Source: Kordia sp050633145 (GTDB taxonomy: Bacteria > Bacteroidota > Bacteroidia > Flavobacteriales > Flavobacteriaceae). From it: a DNA stretch of 64,000 nt. Within the stretch, counting starts at the first letter, position 1. Every line of letters starts with the position of its first letter. The stretch is from contig NZ_JBOEFY010000002.1 of NCBI RefSeq assembly GCF_050633145.1, positions 183,621-247,620 on the forward strand, given 5' to 3'. Positions 26,233-35,116 of this stretch are shown one piece after another. The translations under genes were made by a program, and so were the position numbers. Below the pieces are notes generated by a model that worked only from the letters and a program-made list of their open reading frames with translations, ran no database searches and was not told the origin of the DNA.

Positions 26233-27459
26233 TTAAAGTATTTCAGCTACCACAAATGTACTTCCTCCAATGTAAATGACATCGGTGTTTGCAGCTTTGT
26301 CTTTAGCTTCCGCATAGGCTTCTGAAACTGAATCGTATACATTTCCCACGAGATCATACGCTGCTGCTTTTCTTTGTAGTTCGCTTGTATGTAGCGCTCG
26401 ATTTATTTTTGGACTACAGAAATAATAATTTGCCTGTTTAGGGAATAACGAAAAGATTTGATCCAAATTTTTATCATTTACAACTCCAAAAACAATGTGC
26501 AATTGCTCAAATTGTTCTTTTTGTAATTGCTGCATCACTAGTTGCAAACCCTCTTTGTTGTGTGCCGTATCACAGATTGTTTTCGGTGCTTGATGTATGA
26601 TTTGCCATCTTCCTTGTAAATTTGTATTTGAAACCACTTTCAACAATCCGTTTTCAATGTGTTTATCTTCTATTTGAAAGCTTTTCAATAGCTGAACAGC
26701 TTGTACTGCCGATTTGTAATTTTTCTGCTGGTAATCACCTAAAAGATCTGTTTTGTATTTTTTTGAGATTGTTCTTTCGGCCAAATATAATTCTGCATTC
26801 GCATCAGCAGCCTTTTTAACAAATACAGGAAAAGTTTCTTTGTGATATTCACTAATAACCACAGGAACTTTTTCTTTTATGATTCCCGCCTTTTCAGCAG
26901 CGATTTTTGACAATGTATCGCCTAAGAACTTCACATGATCCAATCCGATATTTGTAATCACACTTATTTCTGGCGTGATAATATTTGTAGAATCTAAACG
27001 ACCACCTAAACCGACTTCTATGATTGCTATATCAACTTTTTGTTGAGCGAAGTAATCAAACGCCATTCCTACAGTTAATTCGAAAAAAGAGAGTTGTTCC
27101 GCTTCCACAAAAGTTTGATGTTTTTTTACAAACTCAATTGTTGCTTCCGAAGTAATCATTTCGCCATTAATACGAATGCGTTCTCTAAAATCTTTTAAAT
27201 GTGGTGATGTATACAAGCCAACTTTATAGCCAGCTTCTTGAAGTATAGAAGCAATCATGTGACTAGTAGAACCTTTTCCGTTCGTTCCAGCCACATGAAT
27301 ACTTTTAAATTTTCCTTGAGGATTTTTTAAGTGTTCAGCAAACTTGGTAATTTTCGTTACATCCCAAGTTCCTGTATTTTTTGAAGCACCAACTTTTTGA
27401 TAAGAAGCTTCGTATTGTGCTTCTAACCATTGCATTGCTTTTTTGTTTGTAATTAGCAC
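26233..27459 (-). CDS. folC: bifunctional dihydrofolate synthase / folylpolyglutamate synthase
   Basis: Mur-ligase-like architecture with ATP loop IHVAGTNGKGSTSHMIASIL, the FolC signature VGLYTSPHLKDFRERIRING, EVGLGGRLDSTNI and the C-terminal DTAHNKEG. It adds glutamate to dihydropteroate and folates. The GTG at 27459 is preferred because family alignment needs about eight residues before the AMQWLEAQY helix; the internal ATG at 27435 would remove them. It begins two bases after the tonB stop codon and thus closes the exbB-exbD-exbD-tonB-folC run, an arrangement seen in other flavobacteria. Confidence 0.95.
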   Translation of the reverse strand: MLITNKKAMQWLEAQYEASYQKVGASKNTGTWDVTKITKFAEHLKNPQGKFKSIHVAGTNGKGSTSHMIASILQEAGYKVGLYTSPHLKDFRERIRINGEMITSEATIEFVKKHQTFVEAEQLSFFELTVGMAFDYFAQQKVDIAIIEVGLGGRLDSTNIITPEISVITNIGLDHVKFLGDTLSKIAAEKAGIIKEKVPVVISEYHKETFPVFVKKAADANAELYLAERTISKKYKTDLLGDYQQKNYKSAVQAVQLLKSFQIEDKHIENGLLKVVSNTNLQGRWQIIHQAPKTICDTAHNKEGLQLVMQQLQKEQFEQLHIVFGVVNDKNLDQIFSLFPKQANYYFCSPKINRALHTSELQRKAAAYDLVGNVYDSVSEAYAEAKDKAANTDVIYIGGSTFVVAEIL

Positions 27460-27461
27460 TA

Positions 27462-28352
27462 TTATTGACCAAGTCTAAACTTCACTACAATAAAACCAAC
27501 TTGATTTGATGGTGCCTTAGAATCTGCATTCCATTTATATGTTTTTGCAGTTTTGATAGCTGCTTCAATCAAGCAAGTTTCAGTACTTGTAGAACCTTTC
27601 GGAGAATATTCAGTAGACACAACTTGCCCACTTCTATTCACTTTTATAGCAATTACAATAGTACCAGCTTTGTTACACTCTTGAACAACTTTACTACTTG
27701 CAAGTTTACTTCTTCCATTCAAACCATAACCACCTGCTCCTCCATCTCCAGAACCTGGCGCACCGTAGTAACTAGCTGCATATGGATCTCCTCTTGGATC
27801 ACCTTTATTTCCATCTCCATCACCTGGACCTTCTCCTTCTCCTTCATCATTTCCAGTTCCACCTTCACTATTTAGACCTTCTGTCATGGCGTCAAAGTCA
27901 GCTTTTTTCTTAGCTTCTTCAGCTTTCTTTTTTGCTTCTGCGTCAGCCTTGGCTTTAGCTATACGATCTGCCTCAGCTTTGGCTTTAGCTTCTTCGTCTG
28001 CCTTACGCTTTTTTTCTTCTGCCGCTTTTTTTATTGCGATTGCTTCTTCCGAATCTTGCGTTACCACTTCTTCAGAAGCTGATGTATCTGGCTGCACCTC
28101 TTCTACAGGTTCTGTTTCTTCTGGCTGCACTTCTTCTACTTTCTTAGGAGCCGCTACGGGTTTTGGATTCTTTTTAGTTTCTACATTTCCTTTTCCCACA
28201 TCAGTCGTTCCGAAGTTTACAGCGATTCCACTTTCTTCAGGTGGATTCATGTATTTCATTCCAAATACAAACATTAACAGCAATAATATAATCATCAATA
28301 CCGTTGTAATGGTAACTGATTTTCGTTTGTGTTCTGTATTGAATATCGACAT
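27462..28352 (-). CDS. TonB-type energy transducer
   Basis: Single N-terminal membrane helix (about 14-34, ITTVLMIILLLLMFVFGMKYM), then a long periplasmic spacer: Pro/Glu-rich, then a Lys/Ala/Glu helix (about 105-150, RIAKAKADAEAKKKAEEAKK) and a Gly-rich stretch. The C-terminal TonB-like domain contains VVQECNKAGTIVIAIKVNRSG and FIVVKFRLGQ. The helix and Gly linker resemble TolA as much as TonB. With the preceding ExbB/ExbD genes it should transmit proton-motive force to outer-membrane receptors or to the Tol-like cell-division machinery. Which of the two roles applies cannot be told from sequence alone. Confidence 0.85.
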   Translation of the reverse strand: MSIFNTEHKRKSVTITTVLMIILLLLMFVFGMKYMNPPEESGIAVNFGTTDVGKGNVETKKNPKPVAAPKKVEEVQPEETEPVEEVQPDTSASEEVVTQDSEEAIAIKKAAEEKKRKADEEAKAKAEADRIAKAKADAEAKKKAEEAKKKADFDAMTEGLNSEGGTGNDEGEGEGPGDGDGNKGDPRGDPYAASYYGAPGSGDGGAGGYGLNGRSKLASSKVVQECNKAGTIVIAIKVNRSGQVVSTEYSPKGSTSTETCLIEAAIKTAKTYKWNADSKAPSNQVGFIVVKFRLGQ

Positions 28353-28358
28353 AATACT

Positions 28359-28742
28359 TTATTTTAATACTGCTTTAAGAATGAGCTTATACTTATTTTT
28401 TGTTGCAATCTCCATAATACTTGCCACCTTTTCTAGAGAAACGTTCTTTTGAACTTCTAGCTCCATGACTGGATTTGCACAACCTTCAAACTGTACTTTT
28501 AATGTTTCTTCAAGTTGATTGATATCAATTTTCGTTCCATCAAGGAAAATATCTAAATTTTCTTCAACTCGAATTTTTATATTTTTTTCACCTTTCTCTT
28601 GTCGAACCTCAGCATTAGTTGCTTCTTGCGATAGGTTTTCTAAGTAATTCGCGAAATACGCTAAACCAACTAGAAAGATTACACCTGCAATAAAAACGAA
28701 GGGTAAATTAAACTTCTTATTCCTCGTTTCAAGCAAACTCAT
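28359..28742 (-). CDS. ExbD-like biopolymer transport protein, lacking the membrane Asp
   Basis: The 127-residue protein has one transmembrane helix (about 14-33, LPFVFIAGVIFLVGLAYFAN) and the ExbD/TolR periplasmic domain (EENLDIFLDGTKIDINQLEETL, ending SIMEIATKNKYKLILKAV). The helix has no Asp, whereas the neighbouring ExbD has the conserved proton-handling Asp20. It may therefore act as a structural partner in a mixed ExbD dimer. It lies between exbD and tonB, overlapping the former by one base at its start. Confidence 0.8.
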   Translation of the reverse strand: MSLLETRNKKFNLPFVFIAGVIFLVGLAYFANYLENLSQEATNAEVRQEKGEKNIKIRVEENLDIFLDGTKIDINQLEETLKVQFEGCANPVMELEVQKNVSLEKVASIMEIATKNKYKLILKAVLK

Positions 28743-29128
28743 TATTGCGGTCGAACAGCTAAAATGATTTTATATTTATTTTTATTAGCTATGTCCATAA
28801 TATTCACAGCTTTTTCGATAGGCACACCTTCTTCAGCTCTTAATATAATGGTTGGCTCTTTTTGCCCTCTCAACTTTGCTTTTAGTTTTGCTTCTAATTG
28901 TCCTTCTCTTACTCTATCAGAATCTATATATACTTGTAAATTCTTCTTGATACTCACCGCTACATTTTGCGTATTAGTGGATTTCCCTTTTGCTTTTGGT
29001 AAGAGTAAATCAAGAGCATTTGGCGAATTCGATGTTAACATAAAAAACACCAATAACAAGAATACAATGTCTGTCATAGACGACATGCTAAATTCTGGAC
29101 TTACTTTATTTCTACCTCTTAACTTCAT
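28742..29128 (-). CDS. exbD: ExbD/TolR-family biopolymer transport protein
   Basis: Canonical short ExbD: basic N-terminus, one membrane helix containing the essential Asp20 (SMTDIVFLLLVFFMLTSNS) and a periplasmic domain ending in NIMDIANKNKYKIILAVRP. With ExbB it forms the proton-driven motor that energises TonB. It lies nine bases after exbB and overlaps the next ExbD-like gene by one base. The two ExbD proteins share the C-terminal motif, consistent with duplication. Confidence 0.92.
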   Translation of the reverse strand: MKLRGRNKVSPEFSMSSMTDIVFLLLVFFMLTSNSPNALDLLLPKAKGKSTNTQNVAVSIKKNLQVYIDSDRVREGQLEAKLKAKLRGQKEPTIILRAEEGVPIEKAVNIMDIANKNKYKIILAVRPQ

Positions 29129-29137
29129 AGAATTGCG

Positions 29138-29824
29138 TTATACAGGTTCGTTTAATAAATCTAAGAAATCTACAGCATTTGCTTCCATTTGATGCACAAC
29201 CTTGTCCGTTTTCACAACCAAGTGATTGTATCCAATATACGCAATAATTCCCACAATTAAACCTGCAACTGTTGTTGTCATCGCAGTATAAATACCTCCT
29301 GCAAGTGACCCCATTTCGGCTTGACCGCCACTTGTTGCCATTTCGCGGAAAGCGATAATCATACCGATTACCGTTCCTAAGAATCCAATCATTGGTCCTG
29401 CACCCGCTACTGTTGCTAGAATACTTACATTCTTTTCGAGTTTATACACTTCTAATGTACCTGCGTTCTCAATGGCTTTATTAATATCTTCTAAAGGTTT
29501 TCCTATTCGGGAGATTCCTTTTTCGGTTAATCGTGCTACAGGAGAATCTGTCTGCGCACACAACATTTTTGCTGCGTCTAGTTTTCCTGCAGAGATATTA
29601 TCACGAATTTGATTCATGAAGTTTTTATCAATTTTAGAAGCTGCTTTGATTGCAAATGTTCGCTCAAAATAAATATATAATGCAACTGCGAGCATTAGCA
29701 ACAAAATACCTATAATAACGATACTTCCAATTCCTCCATCGACAATCAATTGTATAATTGAAAATGTTTCTTCTTGAGGTTCCGTATTTTCAACAGGTGG
29801 CGTTGCGGTTTGAAATAATAACAT
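29138..29824 (-). CDS. exbB: MotA/TolQ/ExbB proton channel family protein
   Basis: The 228-residue protein has three predicted membrane helices: about 34-52 (SIVIIGILLLMLAVALYIYF), about 137-158 (VAGAGPMIGFLGTVIGMIIAF) and about 178-200. It carries the ExbB/TolQ signature GPMIGFLGTVIGMI and the cytoplasmic segment with SRIGKPLEDINKAIENAG. It is the first gene of the exbB-exbD-exbD-tonB run, 64 bases downstream of the nhaD stop codon in the same orientation. Confidence 0.93.
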   Translation of the reverse strand: MLLFQTATPPVENTEPQEETFSIIQLIVDGGIGSIVIIGILLLMLAVALYIYFERTFAIKAASKIDKNFMNQIRDNISAGKLDAAKMLCAQTDSPVARLTEKGISRIGKPLEDINKAIENAGTLEVYKLEKNVSILATVAGAGPMIGFLGTVIGMIIAFREMATSGGQAEMGSLAGGIYTAMTTTVAGLIVGIIAYIGYNHLVVKTDKVVHQMEANAVDFLDLLNEPV

Positions 29825-29888
29825 AGTTGTTTTTTGATTTAGACTATAATAACGGTGATTTTTTTAATTAAGTATACTATCTATATAC

Positions 29889-31316
29889 TTAGAATAAGGT
29901 TCGCATGATCATGAAAGCTGCCGAACCGACAATGAATCCGATAAAAGCTAACCATGATATTTTTTTGAAATACCAGAAGAAATCTATTTTTTCCATTCCC
30001 ATTGCTACAACTCCTGCTGCCGATCCGATGATTAACATACTTCCTCCTGTTCCTGCTGCAAAGGCGATAAAGTGCCATAATTCATGATCTAACGGCTCTG
30101 TAAACATTCCTAAACTCGCTGCAACCAATGGTACATTATCAATTACCGCCGAACCTACTCCGAGTGCCATAACTACCAAGTCAGAAACTCCACCAGCATG
30201 CATTTCCGTTCCTAATTGTGGTGTTGCATCTTTTAACCAATCTGCAAAACCAAATAGCAATCCTAAAGATTCTAATGCCGCTACCGCCATTAATATTCCT
30301 AAGAAGAATAAGATACTTGGCAATTCAATTTTTGATAGAGAATGATGTACAGGACTATGATGTACAGATCCAGCTTCGGAATCATGACCTTCATTTGCTC
30401 CAATAGCTGCCATTGTAAATTTTGAATTACTGTATATTTCAGCAAAAATACCAACTACCGAAAGTGATAACATCATTCCAACATACGGTGGCAAGTGTGT
30501 TACAACTTTAAAAATAGGTACAAAAATAATTGCAGATAATCCTAAGTATAACATTGTAGGTCCAAATCGATGTTGTTTGTTACTTTCTACTCCTTCTTCT
30601 TCATCTGGCAAGTTTCCTTGAAATGGTTTTAAGAATGAAGCAATAAATGTTGGAACTACCATACACAATAACGATGGTACAAATAAATATCCAAACAGTT
30701 TCCCTGTAGATACTTTATCTCCAATCCATAACATGGTTGTGGTAACGTCTCCAATTGGTGACCAAGCTCCACCTGCGTTTGCCGCAATGATGATTAAACC
30801 TGCATACCAAATACGAATGTTTCTATCTGAAATGATTTTTTGTAGAATAGAAATCAGTACAATTGTTGCAGTAAGGTTATCAATAATAGCAGATAAGATA
30901 AATGCTAAGAATCCAAAAATCCAAAGAACACGTTTTTTGCTTCGTGTTTTAATGAAACTTTTTATGGTTGCAAACCCATTGAAATAGTCAATAATTTCAA
31001 CAATGGTCATCGCACCAAGTAAGAACACCAGTATTTCTGCGGTTTTCCCTAGATGATGCAGTAAAGTTCCCTCCATCCAATGCATCTTACTATCTTCACC
31101 GTGAGGTGCATTAACAGGTAAATCTTTAAATCCATCAACTAAGTCATGTGCTCCTGAGTCAAACCAATTTTGAAAATCTTCGATTCCGAAAGCGATAAAT
31201 GCCCAACAAATTGCCATCATGGCTAATGCGGGAATAAGTTTATCTATTTTTAAGTTATGTTCTAAGGTTATGGCTAAATATCCTAAGACAAATACGGCTA
31301 TTATTGCTGATTCCAT
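29889..31316 (-). CDS. nhaD: NhaD-type Na+/H+ antiporter
   Basis: The 475-residue membrane protein has about 12 hydrophobic segments. Characteristic NhaD/ion-transporter blocks are DNLTATIVLISIL, AANAGGAWSPIGDVTTTMLW, AVIDNVPLVAASLGMF and AAGTGGSMLIIGSAAGV. It exports Na+ (and possibly Li+) in exchange for H+, in keeping with a marine lifestyle. It follows glutamate dehydrogenase with a 23-bp gap and could be cotranscribed with it. A histidine-rich loop (GSVHHSPVHHSLS) may sense pH or metal; that is inference. Confidence 0.92.
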   Translation of the reverse strand: MESAIIAVFVLGYLAITLEHNLKIDKLIPALAMMAICWAFIAFGIEDFQNWFDSGAHDLVDGFKDLPVNAPHGEDSKMHWMEGTLLHHLGKTAEILVFLLGAMTIVEIIDYFNGFATIKSFIKTRSKKRVLWIFGFLAFILSAIIDNLTATIVLISILQKIISDRNIRIWYAGLIIIAANAGGAWSPIGDVTTTMLWIGDKVSTGKLFGYLFVPSLLCMVVPTFIASFLKPFQGNLPDEEEGVESNKQHRFGPTMLYLGLSAIIFVPIFKVVTHLPPYVGMMLSLSVVGIFAEIYSNSKFTMAAIGANEGHDSEAGSVHHSPVHHSLSKIELPSILFFLGILMAVAALESLGLLFGFADWLKDATPQLGTEMHAGGVSDLVVMALGVGSAVIDNVPLVAASLGMFTEPLDHELWHFIAFAAGTGGSMLIIGSAAGVVAMGMEKIDFFWYFKKISWLAFIGFIVGSAAFMIMRTLF

Positions 31317-31339
31317 TTCTATTTTTTATACGTTGATGG

Positions 31340-32566
31340 TTAAACTAATTCTTTTAATGCTATTTCAAAAGCAGTTTTGCTAACGTCTACTTTTGAAGCA
31401 TTCCGTTTGAATGTATTTTGTAATGCTTTTTTTATGATTTTAGAAGTGTCTTCAAAAATGGCTTCATCTGTCATTTGAACTCTACGTTCCATGAAGTATG
31501 CAAATACTCTTGCCATTCCACAGTTTGAGATAAAATCTGGAATTAAGCTTACTTTTTGATCAGTATGTTCCATGATTGGTCCAAAGAAAATTTCTTTGTC
31601 TGCAAACGGTACATTTGCTCCACAGGTAATAACTTCCAAACCTGTATCAATCATTTTATCAATTTGTTCTTGAGTAATTAATCTTGATGCTGCACATGGA
31701 GCAAAGATTTCAGTTGGTAATTCCCAAATGCGTTGATTTATTTCTTCAAAAGGAATCATTTTATCTGCTACAAGTGTGTTTCCGTCTTTATTCAAGAAAA
31801 ACTCTTTGATTTCTTCATGCGAAAACCCTTCTTCATTGATGACTCCGCCAACTCTATCGATGATTCCTACTATTTTTGCGCCCATTTGTGATAAATAGTA
31901 CGCTGCAGCTGCTCCAACATTTCCAAAACCTTGTACAATAGCTCTTTTTCCTTTAATAGATCCGCCATAGATATCATAAAAATGACGTGCTGCTTCGGCT
32001 ACTCCGAAACCTGTAATCATGTCTGCTACTGTGTATTTGCGAGAAACATCTGGAGAGAATACTGGACTTTCAATTACTTTGATAACTCCCAAACGTAATT
32101 GTCCAATTCTGTTGATTTTATCAGACTCCGTTGGTTTAAAATGTCCATTAAAAACTCCTTCTTGCGGATGCCAAACTCCACTATCTTCCGTGATTGGGAT
32201 TACTTCGTGAATTTCATCAACGTTCAAATCGCCACCAGTTCCGTAGTAACTTTTTAACAAAGGTGCTACCGCTTTGTACCAACGTTTTAATACACCATTT
32301 TTTCTCGGATCTTGTGGGTCAAAGTTAATTCCGGATTTTGCACCTCCAATTGCTGGACCAGAAACCGTGAATTTTACTTCCATCGTTTTTGCTAACGAAA
32401 GCACTTCATTCATGTCTAATCCTTTACGCATACGCGTTCCACCTCCAGCAGCACCACCACGAAGTGAATTGATAACTGTCCAACCTTCTGCATCAGTTTC
32501 AGGGTCTTTCCAATTAAAAATAATTTCAGGTGCTTTGTTTTCGTATATTTTAAGTAATTCTTTCAA
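31340..32566 (-). CDS. Glu/Leu/Phe/Val-family dehydrogenase (glutamate dehydrogenase-like)
   Basis: The 408-residue protein has the catalytic region FTVSGPAIGGAKSGINFD (active-site Lys in GGAKSGI), the DLNVDEIHEVIP block and a Rossmann domain starting RAIVQGFGNVGAAAAYYLSQ, with LITCGANVPF later. The family interconverts glutamate, leucine or phenylalanine with their 2-oxo acids using NAD(P). Sequence alone does not fix the amino acid; the flavobacterial form of this group is usually annotated as glutamate dehydrogenase. It is upstream of nhaD. Confidence 0.88.
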   Translation of the reverse strand: MKELLKIYENKAPEIIFNWKDPETDAEGWTVINSLRGGAAGGGTRMRKGLDMNEVLSLAKTMEVKFTVSGPAIGGAKSGINFDPQDPRKNGVLKRWYKAVAPLLKSYYGTGGDLNVDEIHEVIPITEDSGVWHPQEGVFNGHFKPTESDKINRIGQLRLGVIKVIESPVFSPDVSRKYTVADMITGFGVAEAARHFYDIYGGSIKGKRAIVQGFGNVGAAAAYYLSQMGAKIVGIIDRVGGVINEEGFSHEEIKEFFLNKDGNTLVADKMIPFEEINQRIWELPTEIFAPCAASRLITQEQIDKMIDTGLEVITCGANVPFADKEIFFGPIMEHTDQKVSLIPDFISNCGMARVFAYFMERRVQMTDEAIFEDTSKIIKKALQNTFKRNASKVDVSKTAFEIALKELV

Positions 32567-32666
32567 TTATATGTATTTAGTGTGATGTAGTTTCTATTCA
32601 AGCAAATATAAAAATTGTTCGCTTCTTTAAAGCATACATTCGAGACAATTTAACATCCAGTTCATC

Positions 32667-33731
32667 CTATCCGAAATTATATACTTTTCCAGAGCTATGA
32701 TCTTTGATTGCTCCTGTAACACTTTTCAGACAATTTACCTCATCGCGCAAGCGTAAAACACCCAAAAAACCAAATATTAATGCTTCTTTGTACTCTATGA
32801 GTTCATCAACTGGTTTCACCAAATTTAACTCTTTATAATATTTAATTCGTTCTAATAAATAATCGTTGTATGCGCCTCCGCCAGTAACTAATACTTTGGA
32901 TCTAATTTTAAAATTACGCGCTAACTGCATAGCAACATGCTCAGTAAATGTTCGCAAGAGGTCTATTTCTTTTCTTTTGAATGCTTCTAATCGTGGAAAT
33001 ATTTCTTTTTGAACCCATTCTAATCCTAATGACTTTGGCGGAAGTTGTTTGTAATATGATAAATTATCTAATTCTGAACCTAAACTCAATAGATATTCAC
33101 CTGATCTAGCAAGTTTTCCTTTGTCATCATAGTCAAAACCTAATTGTTTTGCATATTTATTTAGGACTATATTGACAGGACAGATATCGTATGCCACTCG
33201 TTTTCCTTCTTTGTGATAGGAAATATTCGCGAAGCCACCCAAATTTAAACAATAATCATATTCAGAAAACAACAATTCATCTCCAATAGGCACTAACGGC
33301 GCACCTTGTCCGCCAAGTGCTACATCTTGTACTCTAAAGTCACAAACCACTGTTTTTACATGGTTTTGCAATAGAATTCCTAATCCTGGTAAATTTCCAA
33401 TTTGATACGTAATTCCTTTTTCTGGCTGATGTAAAATGGTATGACCATGTGAACATACTGCATCTAAATCCTTAATATTATGTTTTTCTATAAATGTTCG
33501 AATCTTTATAGCTAAAAAACCTGTATAAACAGTATCAAATTGTTTGAGTTCTTCTGCGTCATAATGAATCGCTTCTCGCAATTGTTCTTCTAAAGTCCCA
33601 TCATACGGAATCGTTTCCGCCACGAGAATTTCAAATTTCCAGTGTGTAGTTTTTTCGAAATGTATATAGGCTAAATCAATTCCATCGAGTGAAGTTCCCG
33701 ACATGACGCCAATCACTTTATACTGACTCAT
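32667..33731 (-). CDS. anmK: anhydro-N-acetylmuramic acid kinase
   Basis: The start at 33731 (MSQYKVIGVMSGTSLDGIDLA) places the family signature MSGTSLDGID at the N-terminus; an upstream ATG would add 16 non-conserved residues. Other AnmK features are VCSHGHTILHQP, NLPGLG, QDVALGGQGAPLVPIGDELL, NLGGFANISY and VTGGGAYN. The kinase phosphorylates and opens 1,6-anhydro-MurNAc during cell-wall recycling. It is a single gene, divergent from acyl-CoA dehydrogenase. Confidence 0.95.
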   Translation of the reverse strand: MSQYKVIGVMSGTSLDGIDLAYIHFEKTTHWKFEILVAETIPYDGTLEEQLREAIHYDAEELKQFDTVYTGFLAIKIRTFIEKHNIKDLDAVCSHGHTILHQPEKGITYQIGNLPGLGILLQNHVKTVVCDFRVQDVALGGQGAPLVPIGDELLFSEYDYCLNLGGFANISYHKEGKRVAYDICPVNIVLNKYAKQLGFDYDDKGKLARSGEYLLSLGSELDNLSYYKQLPPKSLGLEWVQKEIFPRLEAFKRKEIDLLRTFTEHVAMQLARNFKIRSKVLVTGGGAYNDYLLERIKYYKELNLVKPVDELIEYKEALIFGFLGVLRLRDEVNCLKSVTGAIKDHSSGKVYNFG

Positions 33732-33834
33732 ATTGTAAATGTATTTAAAATTTGTTGTTTTAAATTCACTTTTAAGCAAGATTCATAATTATCTCCTATA
33801 TAAATTAAGAATTCCTAAAAATAAGCGCTTATTA

Positions 33835-33865
33835 TTGAAAATCTGCTATTTTAAAGCTATCTTTG
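33835..33865 (+). promoter_or_regulatory. putative acyl-CoA dehydrogenase promoter
   Basis: TTG (33835-33837) and the exact Bacteroidota -7 consensus TATCTTTG (33858-33865) are 20 bases apart, with the start codon 39 bases further on. Confidence 0.6.
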
Positions 33866-33904
33866 TGCGACTTTTTTAAAAATTTATTAATACAATATAT
33901 AGTT

Positions 33905-35047
33905 ATGGATTTTAATCTTACAGAAGAACACATCATGATTCGTGATGCAGCGAGAGATTTTGCAAGAACTGAATTACTTCCTGGAGTTATTGAGCGTGAC
34001 AATAAACAAGAGTTTCCAAATGAGTTAGTTCGTAAAATGGGCGAATTAGGTTTTATGGGAATTATGGTAGATCCGAAATATGGAGGAAGTGGAATGGACA
34101 CAATTTCGTATGTGTTGATCATGGAAGAATTGTCTAAAATTGACGCATCTGCCTCTGTAATTGTATCTGTAAACAACTCATTAGTATGTTACGGTTTAGA
34201 AGCGTATGGAACTGAAGAGCAAAAACAAAAATATTTAACAAAGTTAGCTACAGGTGAAAATGTAGGTGCTTTTTGTTTGAGTGAACCCGAAGCTGGAAGT
34301 GATGCAACTTCACAAAGAACAACTGCAATTGACAAAGGAGATCATTATGTAATTAACGGTACTAAAAACTGGATTACAAGTGGTGGACGTGCAGATGTAT
34401 ATTTGGTAATTGCACAAACTGATAGAGATAAAGGACATAGAGGAATTAACGCGTTTATCGTTGAAAGAGGAACGCCAGGTTTTGATATAGGACCAAAAGA
34501 AGACAAGTTAGGAATCCGCGGAAGCGACACACACACGTTACAGTTTAATGATGTACAAGTGCCAAAAGAGAACCGAATTGGTGAAGATGGTTTTGGATTT
34601 AAGTTTGCAATGAAAACACTTTCTGGTGGACGTATCGGAATTGCATCTCAAGCCTTAGGAATTGCTTCTGGAGCGTATGAATTGGCATTAAAATATTCGA
34701 AAGAACGCAAAGCGTTTGGAACTGAAATTTGCAATCACCAAGCAATTGCTTTTAAATTAGCTGACATGTACACAGATATTACTGCTGCACGTCATTTAGT
34801 AATGCAGGCAGCTTGTAAAAAAGATGCAAAAGAGAATTATGATATGGAAAGCGCTATGGCGAAATTGTTTGCTTCTAAGGTAGCAATGGAACATACTGTG
34901 GAAGCTGTTCAAATTCATGGTGGAAATGGTTTCGTAAAAGAATATCATGTAGAACGTTTAATGCGCGATGCTAAGATTACACAGATTTACGAAGGAACTT
35001 CTGAGATTCAAAAAATTGTAATTTCAAGAGGAGTTATTAGAGGATAA
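33905..35047 (+). CDS. acyl-CoA dehydrogenase
   Basis: The start is taken at 33905 (MDFNLTEEHIMIRDAARDFAR) because family members begin there. The FAD/acyl-CoA signature blocks are AFCLSEPEAGSDATSQRT, NGTKNWITSGGRAD and TQIYEGTSEIQKIVISR, the last with the catalytic Glu (IYEGT). The 380-residue protein is a short/medium-chain-type enzyme of fatty-acid or amino-acid beta-oxidation. The good promoter and terminator indicate a single-gene transcript. Confidence 0.93.
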   Translation: MDFNLTEEHIMIRDAARDFARTELLPGVIERDNKQEFPNELVRKMGELGFMGIMVDPKYGGSGMDTISYVLIMEELSKIDASASVIVSVNNSLVCYGLEAYGTEEQKQKYLTKLATGENVGAFCLSEPEAGSDATSQRTTAIDKGDHYVINGTKNWITSGGRADVYLVIAQTDRDKGHRGINAFIVERGTPGFDIGPKEDKLGIRGSDTHTLQFNDVQVPKENRIGEDGFGFKFAMKTLSGGRIGIASQALGIASGAYELALKYSKERKAFGTEICNHQAIAFKLADMYTDITAARHLVMQAACKKDAKENYDMESAMAKLFASKVAMEHTVEAVQIHGGNGFVKEYHVERLMRDAKITQIYEGTSEIQKIVISRGVIRG

Positions 35048-35067
35048 ATTCAAAAATAGTATTTCAT

Positions 35068-35103
35068 AAAAAAACGCGTTGGAAAAATTCAACGCGTTTT
35101 TTT
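35068..35103. terminator. bidirectional intrinsic terminator
   Basis: AAAAAACGCGTTG and CAACGCGTTTTTT pair around a short loop between two convergent genes, the acyl-CoA dehydrogenase and the outer-membrane protein. Confidence 0.85.
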
Positions 35104-35116
35104 ATAAAGTATATTT

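Noticed and set aside
27886..28452. 188-codon frame antisense to tonB, Ala/Ser-rich
   Set aside because: Complement of the Lys/Ala/Glu helix of the TonB-type protein.
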